A stretch of 30,281 bases of DNA, from the IMG/VR virus record IMGVR_UViG_3300045135_000404, positions 1 through 30,281 of that record; one strand, given 5' to 3'. Under the pieces are notes generated by a model that was not told the origin of the DNA, made no database searches, and worked only from the letters and a program-made list of their open reading frames with translations. The translations under genes were made by a program, and so were the position numbers. Of this stretch, positions 23,152 to 28,889 are shown in pieces (positions within the stretch are counted from its first letter, which is position 1; every line of letters begins with the position of its first letter). The DNA is from a virus.

Positions 23152-23165
23152 GGGGCCGAAGCCCC
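23152..23165 (-). promoter_or_regulatory. UUCG-capped hairpin between first two L1 genes
   Basis: On the minus strand GGGGC-TTCG-GCCCC forms a five-bp G/C stem with an extra-stable UUCG tetraloop. No T-run follows, so it is not a standard terminator. It could protect the upstream mRNA end or modulate expression of the following genes. Confidence 0.55.
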
Positions 23166-23170
23166 GTTGC

Positions 23171-23338
23171 TTATGCGTACTTGCCAATCAAATCCATTGC
23201 GTGAGCTTCGTCAATAACTTTGAACGTCTCAACACATCCGTTGATGTGCAAGATGCTATCTTGACGATCAAAAAAGCCAATCAGCTTGCCTTCTGCGTTG
23301 CGAACTGCGCCATTGCTGTACATTGTTGCTTGGATCAT
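23171..23338 (-). CDS. 55-residue unknown protein, first gene of unit L1
   Basis: IQATMYSNGAVRNAEGKLIG then FFDRQDSILHINGCVETF and a closing helix DEAHAMDLIGKYA. No recognised family. Start 23338 follows AAGGAGAGAG on the minus strand; an in-frame Met at 23371 would lie in the promoter region. First gene behind the L1 promoter, hence likely expressed early and strongly. Confidence 0.6.
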   Translation of the reverse strand: MIQATMYSNGAVRNAEGKLIGFFDRQDSILHINGCVETFKVIDEAHAMDLIGKYA

Positions 23339-23369
23339 TTTCTCTCTCCTTTTGTGTTGCGATGTGTGC

Positions 23370-23412
23370 ATCTTAACACCAAAAACACGTCAAAATACTA
23401 GGGAAAACCCTA
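23370..23412 (-). promoter_or_regulatory. Promoter module of leftward unit L1
   Basis: On the minus strand the extended -10 element TGTTAAGAT (23370-23378) lies 19 bases downstream of CTAG at the edge of the palindrome TAGGG-AAAA-CCCTA (23399-23412). No consensus -35 is at the right distance. Sequence between -10 and ribosome binding site (GCAC, CATC, AACACAA, GGAGA) is shared with L2. Confidence 0.52.
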
Positions 23413-23441
23413 TGTTTGAAAATTTTTTTTGAGTCTATGAT
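23399..23441 (+). promoter_or_regulatory. Candidate divergent rightward promoter sharing the palindrome
   Basis: TATGAT at 23436-23441 lies 22 bases from the right side of the same palindrome, mirroring the leftward spacing. No good -35 is seen. If the usual spacing to the transcription start holds, the mRNA would begin at or very near the ATG at 23448, giving a leaderless message. Confidence 0.4.
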
Positions 23442-23447
23442 GAGAGC

Positions 23448-23606
23448 ATGAAACACTTTGAACTTTTTTTGGAAGACCTGCGGGCAAACGTGCGTCACCT
23501 GCCGATCAGCGAGGCAGAAGCCTTGAGTTGGCTCCGTGCTGTCATCTATGATGCTGTGATGTGCGGCGAGCAAATCGAGAGGGGTTTAGATGCTGAGAAT
23601 CAATGA
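23448..23606 (+). CDS. 52-residue unknown early protein
   Basis: KHFELFLEDLRANVRHLPIS then EAEALSWLRAVIYDAVMCGE is all-helical. No recognised family. Only a weak ribosome binding site is present (GAGAG), which fits a leaderless message. Overlaps the next gene by 17 bases. First rightward gene of the early region. Confidence 0.58.
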   Translation: MKHFELFLEDLRANVRHLPISEAEALSWLRAVIYDAVMCGEQIERGLDAENQ

Positions 23607-23778
23607 TGCGCGTGTAGCCGTGGACGACGAACTGCGCTACCGCCCGATGAACACATGCCCGATAGAGTGCAAGGTTCTGCTGCTGACCAAGGACGGGGTG
23701 GCCGTTCTTGGCAAGCTAAAGGCGCTTGAAGCAAGAAAATTGTGGGCAGGTTGGTTTCCTCTGCCAAAGCGTCTATAA
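23590..23778 (+). CDS. 62-residue DUF551-like small protein
   Basis: The core RYRPMNTCPIECKVLLLTKD, then GVAVLGKL and WAGWFPLPKR, is a compact beta pattern (PMxxxP-x-KVLLLT-GVAV-WxPLP) repeatedly seen in phage small proteins. Function unknown. GAGAGGGG precedes the ATG. Confidence 0.65.
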   Translation: MLRINDARVAVDDELRYRPMNTCPIECKVLLLTKDGVAVLGKLKALEARKLWAGWFPLPKRL

Positions 23779-23779
23779 T
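23751..23779 (+). promoter_or_regulatory. Promoter of the replication operon
   Basis: TTGGTT (23751-23756) and a perfect TATAAT (23774-23779) are 17 bases apart, inside the end of the preceding gene. Transcription should start near 23786, giving a leader of about 130 bases before the initiator gene. Confidence 0.65.
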
Positions 23780-23785
23780 GAAGAC

Positions 23786-23915
23786 ACGCTGTGGAAGGCG
23801 TATAAGCTGGGTTGATTCAAGTTCCCTTTGGTGACTAGGTTCAGCCCGTTCACAACTGCAATGGTTGGCCCCAGCTCGGAATTTCCACCTGAGCCTAGTC
23901 AACTAAAGGGAATTT
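23786..23915 (+). ncRNA. Structured leader RNA upstream of replication initiator
   Basis: The only longer gap in the rightward early region. A 23-bp stem with one bulged A pairs 23822-23844 with 23889-23912. Its 3' arm contains AAAGGGA (23905-23911), the ribosome binding site of the gene starting at 23916. The 44-base apical part can form a CAAC/GTTG hairpin (23853-23856 with 23864-23867) and a CCG/CGG pairing (23846-23848 with 23877-23879). A seven-base AGCTGGG at 23805-23811 is complementary to CCCAGCT at 23870-23876 in the loop, a possible pseudoknot. No known riboswitch or RNA family is recognised. Confidence 0.6.
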
Positions 23916-24614
23916 ATGCGAATCAAAAACTGGAATAAGTTTCAGCACTTTAAAGACAGGCGACCACCTTGGATCAAGTTGTACAGAGACATACTTGATG
24001 ATGTTGACTGGCACGAACTTGATGGAGACTCGGCAAAGGCTCTTGTTGCAATCTGGTTGATAGCAAGCGAGGATGATAAGCAACAGGGAACACTTCCTGA
24101 CACGAGGACGCTGGCTTTCCGATTGAGAATCACAGAAAGCAAGGTAAATCAACTACTTACCAAACTTTCAAAGTGGCTGATACAAGATGATAACGACGTG
24201 ATATCAAGTGGATATCAAGTTGATCTACCAGAGACAGAGACAGAGACAGAGAGAAAGACAGAGACAGAGACAAAGAAGAAAGCTGTCGCTTGTCCTTCGG
24301 ACGTATCACCAGATTGTTGGGAAGCCTTCATCACTCACCGGAAAGCTGTCAAAGCATTGGTGACTGACCGAGTAGTGAACACGATACGCAACGAAGCAGA
24401 CAAGGCGGGCATACCACTTGAGGACGCCCTAGACGAAGTTGTGGCGCGTGGATGGAGGGGCTTTAAGGCCGAGTGGTACAAGCCTCAGGTTCGCACTGAG
24501 CAGCCAAGGAAGACCCAGCATCAGTTGAACGAAGAAGCTACTGCCCGCGCACTCGGTTTGATTCCCAAAAAGGAAGTTTACGATGTTGAAACCACTGCCC
24601 GATTCTTGGATTGA
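23916..24614 (+). CDS. Replication initiator (lambda O-like)
   Basis: 232 residues. The N-terminal domain (RIKNWNKFQHFKDRRPPWIK, WHELDGDSAKALVAIWLIAS, LAFRLRITESKVNQLLTKL) is the winged-helix type seen in many phage replication proteins that bind the origin. A Glu/Thr/Lys linker (about 104-123, TETETERKTETET) joins it to a C-terminal helical domain (CWEAFITHRKAVKALVTDR and RGFKAEWYKP) thought to contact the loader or helicase. The linker DNA carries repeats that may include the origin, as in lambda. Its ribosome binding site lies in the leader stem, so translation is probably controlled. Confidence 0.78.
   Translation: MRIKNWNKFQHFKDRRPPWIKLYRDILDDVDWHELDGDSAKALVAIWLIASEDDKQQGTLPDTRTLAFRLRITESKVNQLLTKLSKWLIQDDNDVISSGYQVDLPETETETERKTETETKKKAVACPSDVSPDCWEAFITHRKAVKALVTDRVVNTIRNEADKAGIPLEDALDEVVARGWRGFKAEWYKPQVRTEQPRKTQHQLNEEATARALGLIPKKEVYDVETTARFLD
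24199..24285 (+). repeat. Iteron-like and purine-rich repeats within initiator gene; candidate origin
   Basis: GATATCAAGT occurs at 24200-24209 and 24211-24220 with 11-base period. It is followed from about 24229 by a purine-rich run of GACAGA-type hexamers that encodes the initiator linker. Lambda has its origin iterons in the same place in gene O. Confidence 0.45.
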
Positions 24615-24951
24615 TCGCATTTTCATGCGCTTAATCGGCGTTTATGGACGCGAGTTTAAGTCTCAGTTTTCGCATGTTGTTGATGGCGTTGACATTGGCA
24701 TCGAGAACGCTAAAAAGGTGTGGGCAGAAGAACTCGCTGGTTTTCAGGATAACCCGCAGGCGATTGCTTACGCGCTGGAAACATTACCCGACCGAGCGCC
24801 AAACGCGATAAGATTCAGAGACGCTTGTAGGCGCGCCCCTGAAATTGCCAAGCCAAAACTTGAGCACAAGCTGACCGCCGAGCAGATGGCGGCGAACAAA
24901 AAGCGAGTGCAAGAGATGCTGGCAACACTGAAAGCGAAAAATGGAACATGA
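24583..24951 (+). CDS. Helicase loader-like protein (lambda P-like)
   Basis: 122 residues. The stretch RIFMRLIGVYGREFKSQFS, then VWAEELAGFQDNPQAIAYAL and LPDRAPNAIRFRDACRRAP, matches the lambda P-type loader pattern (FxxLxxxYGxxF, VWxxELAG, ALexLPxxxPNxxxFRxxCR). It would bring the host DnaB helicase to the initiator at the origin. It is shorter than lambda P, which is common in related phages. Overlaps the initiator gene by 32 bases in another frame. Confidence 0.75.
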   Translation: MLKPLPDSWIDRIFMRLIGVYGREFKSQFSHVVDGVDIGIENAKKVWAEELAGFQDNPQAIAYALETLPDRAPNAIRFRDACRRAPEIAKPKLEHKLTAEQMAANKKRVQEMLATLKAKNGT

Positions 24952-25189
24952 ATACGACATGGACGACCCAATCGAGTTTGACATTGCCGAGCAATCGGTA
25001 ATCAAGATGGAGGACGTGCTTTCAGATGCAATCCGCAGTCAAATGGGTGAGGAGTTTGGCGAGTACGACGCCAGGATTGTGATCAGCGCAATGGTTTGCT
25101 TGATGGCTGACATTGCCTTACAAGCCGAGGTCGACAAAGATGTTTTGATTAGTTTGCTAGACATAGCAATGGAGGATGACGATGAGTGA
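24941..25189 (+). CDS. 82-residue acidic unknown protein
   Basis: Acidic (pI clearly low; DDPIEFDIAEQ, MGEEFGEYDARIV, ending AMEDDDE), with helical core. No recognised family. It overlaps the loader gene by 11 bases and the next gene by eight. Strong negative charge may mimic DNA or bind a basic protein, but this is only speculation. Confidence 0.6.
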   Translation: MEHEYDMDDPIEFDIAEQSVIKMEDVLSDAIRSQMGEEFGEYDARIVISAMVCLMADIALQAEVDKDVLISLLDIAMEDDDE

Positions 25190-25568
25190 GTTAGAGAAGG
25201 CGGCGAGGCAGGCGCTTGCGGCGTTGGAAGTCTCAACAGATTGGGATGTAAACGCTACTGGCAAGCAGGCACAAAGTATGAGAGCCATCACCGCCCTCCG
25301 CGCAGCACTGGAAGAGCAGCCAGCAGAGCAGCAGGAGCCAGTGGCGTGGAGATACAACGGAAAACTGCACGAGTTTGACCCAAGCGACTGGGCCACTGGC
25401 CCCGTCACACCACTCTACACATCCCCACCAGCAAAGCCGTGGGTTGGGCTGACGGATGAGGAGATTGCGGTAATTGCAGCAGCATGCGGAGGGCTGGCGT
25501 CTGATTTTGTAGTCGATGTTGCCAGAGCCATCGAGCAGGCTCACGGAATCACAGGAGAAACGAAATGA
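25182..25568 (+). CDS. Ea22-like modular early protein, paralogue 1
   Basis: 128 residues in modules: an N-terminal helical part (SELEKAARQALAALEVSTD, ITALRAALEEQ), a QQEPVAWRYNG module, then LYTSPPAKPWVGLTDEEIAV and a C-terminal helix. The EPVAW and PPAKPW modules recur in many phage early genes of unknown function and shuffle between genes. Start 25182 is seven bases after GGAGG. The following gene is a clear paralogue, sharing a 28-base exact repeat. Confidence 0.68.
   Translation: MSELEKAARQALAALEVSTDWDVNATGKQAQSMRAITALRAALEEQPAEQQEPVAWRYNGKLHEFDPSDWATGPVTPLYTSPPAKPWVGLTDEEIAVIAAACGGLASDFVVDVARAIEQAHGITGETK
25418..25445 (+). repeat. 28-bp direct repeat, copy 1
   Basis: Identical to 25822-25849. 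Encodes the TSPPAKPWV module in each of the two tandem paralogues. A second similar stretch (25322-25349 and 25693-25720), with mismatches, encodes the EPVAW module. Confidence 0.85.
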
Positions 25569-25981
25569 CTGACAAGAAAACAGAGGTGCTCAAGATGGCG
25601 CTGAAGGCGTTGGAAGAAATACACCCCGGCAACATGACGCCAATGGCAGAAGAGGCGTGGAATAAAGCCATCACCGCCATCCGCAAAGCACTGGCAGAGC
25701 AGCAGGAGCCTGTGGCGTGGCATCACCCAGAGTGTGAGGGCCAGTGCATTGCCTGCTTGATTGAGCAGGTGGTGCAGGAGGCATATGGCAATCAAGGTCT
25801 TGGCTACCTGCAACGACATCTCACATCCCCACCAGCAAAGCCGTGGGTTAACCCGAGCATCAAAGAGTACGAGGACATCATGCTGGCAAACTTGACACCG
25901 CGCACGGATGACGAACGCGATGGAATCATGGGCGCACTGAATGACATGGTCGGTTTACTTAAGGAGAAGAACCATGACTGA
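25565..25981 (+). CDS. Ea22-like modular early protein, paralogue 2
   Basis: 138 residues. Same module order as the preceding gene: VLKMALKALEEI, ITAIRKALAEQQEPVAWHHP, then a distinct Cys-containing insert (CEGQCIACLIEQV), TSPPAKPWVNPS, and a new C-terminal helical region (DDERDGIMGALNDMVGLL). The insert with three Cys is absent from paralogue 1. Start overlaps the previous stop as ATGA and follows AGGAGAAACGAA. Confidence 0.68.
   Translation: MTDKKTEVLKMALKALEEIHPGNMTPMAEEAWNKAITAIRKALAEQQEPVAWHHPECEGQCIACLIEQVVQEAYGNQGLGYLQRHLTSPPAKPWVNPSIKEYEDIMLANLTPRTDDERDGIMGALNDMVGLLKEKNHD
25822..25849 (+). repeat. 28-bp direct repeat, copy 2
   Basis: Identical to 25418-25445. Exact identity over 28 bases in otherwise diverged paralogues points to recent duplication or recombination. 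Confidence 0.85.
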
Positions 25982-26126
25982 CGCAGAAGCAATCAAAGCA
26001 TGGATGGAACACGATCCGTTTACGCGAGCAAGCAAAGAGCTGGTGCAGCGCATCCAGCGTATCAACAATGTTGACACAGCGGCCAAGTTTGACCAATTGG
26101 TCGAGGAAGTGGGAGAAGCGCCGTGA
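25974..26126 (+). CDS. 50-residue unknown protein
   Basis: TDAEAIKAWMEHDPFTRASK then ELVQRIQRINNVDTAAKFDQ is helical. No family recognised. A clear AAGGAG ribosome binding site sits before ATG 25974. An in-frame start at 25941 would overlap paralogue 2 further. It overlaps the next gene as GTGA. Confidence 0.6.
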   Translation: MTDAEAIKAWMEHDPFTRASKELVQRIQRINNVDTAAKFDQLVEEVGEAP

Positions 26127-26293
26127 GTGACGGATTTTTAGTGTTTATCGTCGGCGTCTGTGCTGTTTGTGTTTGTGGTTTGTTTTGGGTTGGTGGCAAA
26201 GCCGACATCGCTAGCGATTGCAGAGCAATGGGCATGACATCTTTTGGTGGAGCAGTTTTTAAGTGCGAAGAGGTGAAGGGTGAAGCACCATGA
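26123..26293 (+). CDS. 56-residue single-helix membrane protein
   Basis: Starts with GTG. One N-terminal membrane helix (FLVFIVGVCAVCVCGLFWVGG) is followed by a small extra-membrane part, SDCRAMGMTSFGGAVFKCEE, with two Cys that could form a disulfide. The DCxxMGM pattern is seen in other short phage membrane proteins. Overlaps both neighbours by four bases. Confidence 0.65.
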   Translation: MSDGFLVFIVGVCAVCVCGLFWVGGKADIASDCRAMGMTSFGGAVFKCEEVKGEAP

Positions 26294-26505
26294 CCAAAGT
26301 CGTCCCGTTAAACGCGAAGTGGGATGCTGTTGCCGCGCTTAACTGCGCCATCGAAGAAACCGATCCTGACGAGCAAGTGATTGTGATTGTCCGAAAAAAA
26401 GACGGAGACCGATGCAGATACGCCGCCAACATGACAAACATGGAAGTGCATTGGGAATGCTCATTGCTTGCTTCTGATGTTGCAAACAACAGGATAGACC
26501 GATGA
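26290..26505 (+). CDS. 71-residue unknown protein
   Basis: VVPLNAKWDAVAALNCAIEE, then VIVIVRKKDGDRCRYAANMT and VHWECSLLASDVANN: an alpha/beta pattern. No family recognised. Both ends overlap neighbours as ATGA. Confidence 0.6.
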   Translation: MTKVVPLNAKWDAVAALNCAIEETDPDEQVIVIVRKKDGDRCRYAANMTNMEVHWECSLLASDVANNRIDR

Positions 26506-26729
26506 AACTTGAACACTGCAGCCGCGCATCTTGCGTGGAGATCATTGAGTCACTGCAAAAGACTTTAGGGTCGTTTGTAGACAGACGAGACAAAGACGAG
26601 GAACTACTACGCCAAGCATTTGACGCCATCGTCAACGTGCTGGCTGGTGCAGACTACGATGACCCCTACGCATCGCTGAAAGAAGCGGCGAAAGCGTTAT
26701 CTGATCGACTTGGAGGAGGTTTGAAATGA
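26502..26729 (+). CDS. 75-residue unknown protein
   Basis: Helical and acidic: CVEIIESLQKTLGSFVDRRD, EELLRQAFDAIVNVLAGADY, LKEAAKALSDRLGGG. No family recognised. Coupled to neighbours on both sides. Confidence 0.6.
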   Translation: MKLEHCSRASCVEIIESLQKTLGSFVDRRDKDEELLRQAFDAIVNVLAGADYDDPYASLKEAAKALSDRLGGGLK

Positions 26730-27106
26730 GCGGAGATCACAACATGAATCAAAAACACGACGGCGTAACGTTGCAGTATGAATACCCACTAGAAAAACTG
26801 ATGATCGTCGGTCAGCAAGTCGAACCAAACATCACTTTTCATCCTGGAGACCGAACAAAAGAGGTCATGCGGATTGACAGGCATGGCGTCAAGGTTAATC
26901 CTGAGTATTCGGTAGACGAAGCAACACGGCACGTCTTGAACGCATTAACAAGGCATATTGAACACACGGTAAATCATGCTGTCATGGCAGAGCGTCAGCG
27001 AATTGTGAATCTATTGATGATTCAGCACGAGGCAGCAAAAGGGGAGCACAACTATTGGAAAGTTGCGGCGCAGTTAATTCAAGCAGATGTAGCGAGTGAC
27101 ACATGA
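26726..27106 (+). CDS. 126-residue unknown protein
   Basis: Includes LIVGxx-like beta parts (EKLMIVGQQVEPNITFHPGD, KEVMRIDRHGVKVNPEY) and a C-terminal helix with TRHVLNALTRHIEHTVNHAV. No known family. The ideal AGGAGG ribosome binding site precedes the ATG, which also overlaps the previous stop. Several His residues in the helix may bind metal, but no motif is recognised. Confidence 0.6.
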   Translation: MSGDHNMNQKHDGVTLQYEYPLEKLMIVGQQVEPNITFHPGDRTKEVMRIDRHGVKVNPEYSVDEATRHVLNALTRHIEHTVNHAVMAERQRIVNLLMIQHEAAKGEHNYWKVAAQLIQADVASDT

Positions 27107-27318
27107 GCACATTCAATTCAAAAGTGACAGAGATCACCATCGAGATGGATGGCTTGCACGTCACCACGGTATCGGCACTTGAGGCGGATGAATACGCAGA
27201 AGGCGACAAGCACAACGAGGCGCGTGTTGGTGACTTTCACATGAGCCGGTTTACCGCAATGGAATGGCAAGAGATTGCGATCTTAATCGAGACAGCTATC
27301 AGAGAGGTGACAAAATGA
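27103..27318 (+). CDS. 71-residue unknown protein
   Basis: Beta strand start (FNSKVTEITIEMDGLHVTTV), acidic middle (EADEYAEGDKHNEA), and C-terminal helix (MEWQEIAILIETAIREV). No family recognised. Both ends overlap as ATGA. Confidence 0.58.
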   Translation: MSTFNSKVTEITIEMDGLHVTTVSALEADEYAEGDKHNEARVGDFHMSRFTAMEWQEIAILIETAIREVTK

Positions 27319-27506
27319 GTGATGGCGGGAAAGGCAGCAAACAGCGTCCTACTGACAAGCAAAAATTTGATGAAGCATATGACCGCATCTTTGGAAATAA
27401 GCCTAAACGAGGCAAACGCGATCTTAGACCGCCTCAAGGACGGAAAATCCGCGCCGAAGCACATCATCCAGATCGCACTGAGCATTACGGAGGCACTTCC
27501 GATTGA
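27315..27506 (+). CDS. 63-residue MSDGGKGS family protein
   Basis: Begins SDGGKGSKQRPTDKQKFDEA and continues YDRIFGNKPKRGKRD, a basic short protein whose N-terminal part is common in Betaproteobacterial phages. Function unknown; the basic, glycine-rich start suggests nucleic acid binding. The C-terminal half overlaps a second frame read as another gene. AGAGGTG precedes the ATG. Confidence 0.65.
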   Translation: MSDGGKGSKQRPTDKQKFDEAYDRIFGNKPKRGKRDLRPPQGRKIRAEAHHPDRTEHYGGTSD

Positions 27507-27561
27507 AGCTATCAAAGCAGCAGATGAGGGAGCAGTCAGCATTGGACATGGCTGCAATTGA
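27379..27561 (+). CDS. 60-residue protein in overlapping frame
   Basis: TASLEISLNEANAILDRLKD then GKSAPKHIIQIALSITEALP resembles short phage proteins with LNEAxxIL and HxIxxALxxT patterns. It overlaps the MSDGG gene by 128 bases in another frame. Start is uncertain: ATG at 27379 with weak ribosome binding site, or TTG at 27391. Other in-frame Met codons upstream reach 27319. Real coding is likely but not certain. Confidence 0.5.
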   Translation: MTASLEISLNEANAILDRLKDGKSAPKHIIQIALSITEALPIEAIKAADEGAVSIGHGCN

Positions 27562-27781
27562 GCGCGGTGAAGCGCGTTTGCTTTACAACACTTGGTGTTT
27601 GGTTGACAACAAAAAAGAATGGTTCAAGCGCATTTATGCCAGCATGAGCAAAAAATACGGCAAAGCGTACATGGAGCGTGTGCGCGGTTACATGACATTG
27701 GAGAAAGAGCGAGATGAGAAAACGAAGCAGCTACAGGCCACGCAGGGTGATTGCCAACACGATGGAATGGGTCAAGGCTAG
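27503..27781 (+). CDS. 92-residue unknown protein with TTG start
   Basis: SALDMAAIERGEARLLYNTW then KKEWFKRIYASMSKKYGKAY and VRGYMTLEKERDEK. No recognised family beyond phage small-protein patterns. The TTG start at 27503 is supported by GGAGG at 27489-27493 and the TTGA overlap; an ATG at 27524 has no such site. The C-terminus overlaps the next gene by 68 bases. Confidence 0.62.
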   Translation: MKLSKQQMREQSALDMAAIERGEARLLYNTWCLVDNKKEWFKRIYASMSKKYGKAYMERVRGYMTLEKERDEKTKQLQATQGDCQHDGMGQG

Positions 27782-28175
27782 TGTGAGCTTTGTAAGCAAC
27801 AATCCTGGCGCTACAACGCTGAAAATCAAGAACTATGATGCTTTGGACGCTTTAAGGCTTGGCAAGGCGACAAGGCATGATATAGATGTTTTGGTCAATG
27901 TTGTGAACATGGCTGAAGCGTTTGCGATGTGTGATAAAAAATTTGCTGATGATTTTTACCAGTTGATAAGCGATGCTCAAACTGCACTTTTGGAAGTATG
28001 TAATCGAGGCAAAGACCGCAATCATTTTGTGTGTCGCGCGAGTGAATTGGAAGCGATACGCGATGTTATGGAATTGCATGATGAGCAGCTTGAAATTGCC
28101 ACTGTCAAGGAAATGGAGCAGGCTTACAAGATGGTTAAGACGGTCATTGAACAAAAGAAAGCTGTGGTGACATGA
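27714..28175 (+). CDS. Conserved phage protein of unknown function
   Basis: 153 residues. Basic start RKRSSYRPRRVIANTMEWVK, then KNYDALDALRLGKATRHDID, VVNMAEAFAMCDKKF and ELEAIRDVMELHDEQLEIAT. This combination (RPRxVxxNTMxWV, KNxxALxxLxxGxAT, NMAEA, MELHDxQL) is common in phages close to NinB and resolvase genes, without a known function. Lies directly before and overlaps the ninB start. Confidence 0.68.
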   Translation: MRKRSSYRPRRVIANTMEWVKASVSFVSNNPGATTLKIKNYDALDALRLGKATRHDIDVLVNVVNMAEAFAMCDKKFADDFYQLISDAQTALLEVCNRGKDRNHFVCRASELEAIRDVMELHDEQLEIATVKEMEQAYKMVKTVIEQKKAVVT

Positions 28176-28570
28176 AAGTCGTGCTGCATAACGCGCAACA
28201 AGGTCACCAAATGCTGATGACTTTGTGGCCGAAAATGAAGGCGGCTTTGACTGCTGGACGCAAATTAACGCTGACCGTTGAAGGCGAAAAGCGCAGTCTG
28301 CCTCAGAACGCCATGTATCATGCAATCATTGGTCAAATCGCAAAACAAGCAAAATCACATGGTTCAAAATGGAATAGTGATGATTGGAAGCGTTACTTGA
28401 CGCAAGAATGGTGCAATGAAACTGGTCGTGAATACATCAAAATGAAGCGAGATGGCGATAGGATGATGCTTGATATTCTGCACACAAGTGGTTTTGACAA
28501 GCCACAAGCAAGCGAGTTCACTGAATTTTGTATAGCATGGGCTGCACAAAATGGCGTTGAAGTTTCCTAA
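28172..28570 (+). CDS. ninB: NinB-like recombination protein
   Basis: 132 residues. TLTVEGEKRSLPQNAMYHAI (about 33-52), WKRYLTQEWCNETGRE and SEFTEFCIAWAAQNGVEV at the C-terminus are the NinB (Orf) family pattern. In lambda this protein binds ssDNA and takes part in phage recombination, able to replace RecFOR functions. It precedes an HNH protein and a RuvC-like resolvase, forming a recombination cluster. ATGA overlap with the previous gene. Confidence 0.82.
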   Translation: MKVVLHNAQQGHQMLMTLWPKMKAALTAGRKLTLTVEGEKRSLPQNAMYHAIIGQIAKQAKSHGSKWNSDDWKRYLTQEWCNETGREYIKMKRDGDRMMLDILHTSGFDKPQASEFTEFCIAWAAQNGVEVS

Positions 28571-28889
28571 GACAACCTACTACCGCAGCAAGCGTCACCT
28601 TAAAAACGTGGCATCTTTGCCATGCCAGCTATGCGGTATTGAGGGCTACACACAAGCAGCACATTCAAATTCTGCTGAACACGGTAAGGGTAGGTCTATC
28701 AAGGCTTCAGACGAGTATGTTGCTGCTCTCTGCCAGTATTGCCACTACGAGATTGACCAAGGAAGCACACTAGACAAAGATGGACGCAGGGCGCATTGGG
28801 ATGCGGCTTACCGAAACACGGTAAAGGCGCTTGTTGCACAAGACTTGTGGCCTTATGATTTGCCAATTCCAAACTTGGAGGCATCATGA
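28551..28889 (+). CDS. HNH-type zinc protein (DUF1364-like)
   Basis: 112 residues. Metal-binding residues are C25 and C28 (PCQLCG), C61 and C64 (CQYCHYEID), with H38 and H65 (AHSN, CHYE) forming an HNH-like nuclease core. The pattern CQLCG, AAHSN, HGKGRSIKASDEY, ALCxxCH, W is the DUF1364 group found beside NinB or RusA in phages. Likely a structure-specific or ssDNA nuclease working with NinB, similar in place to lambda NinG. Overlaps ninB by 20 bases. Confidence 0.75.
   Translation: MALKFPKTTYYRSKRHLKNVASLPCQLCGIEGYTQAAHSNSAEHGKGRSIKASDEYVAALCQYCHYEIDQGSTLDKDGRRAHWDAAYRNTVKALVAQDLWPYDLPIPNLEAS

Noticed and set aside
23780-23915. tRNA gene in the leader region
   Set aside because: No cloverleaf with acceptor, D, anticodon and T arms can be drawn; the region is one long stem with a small loop domain.
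27852-28325. 157-codon minus-strand frame opposite the genes before ninB
   Set aside because: Shadow of two conserved rightward genes; no start signal or recognisable product.
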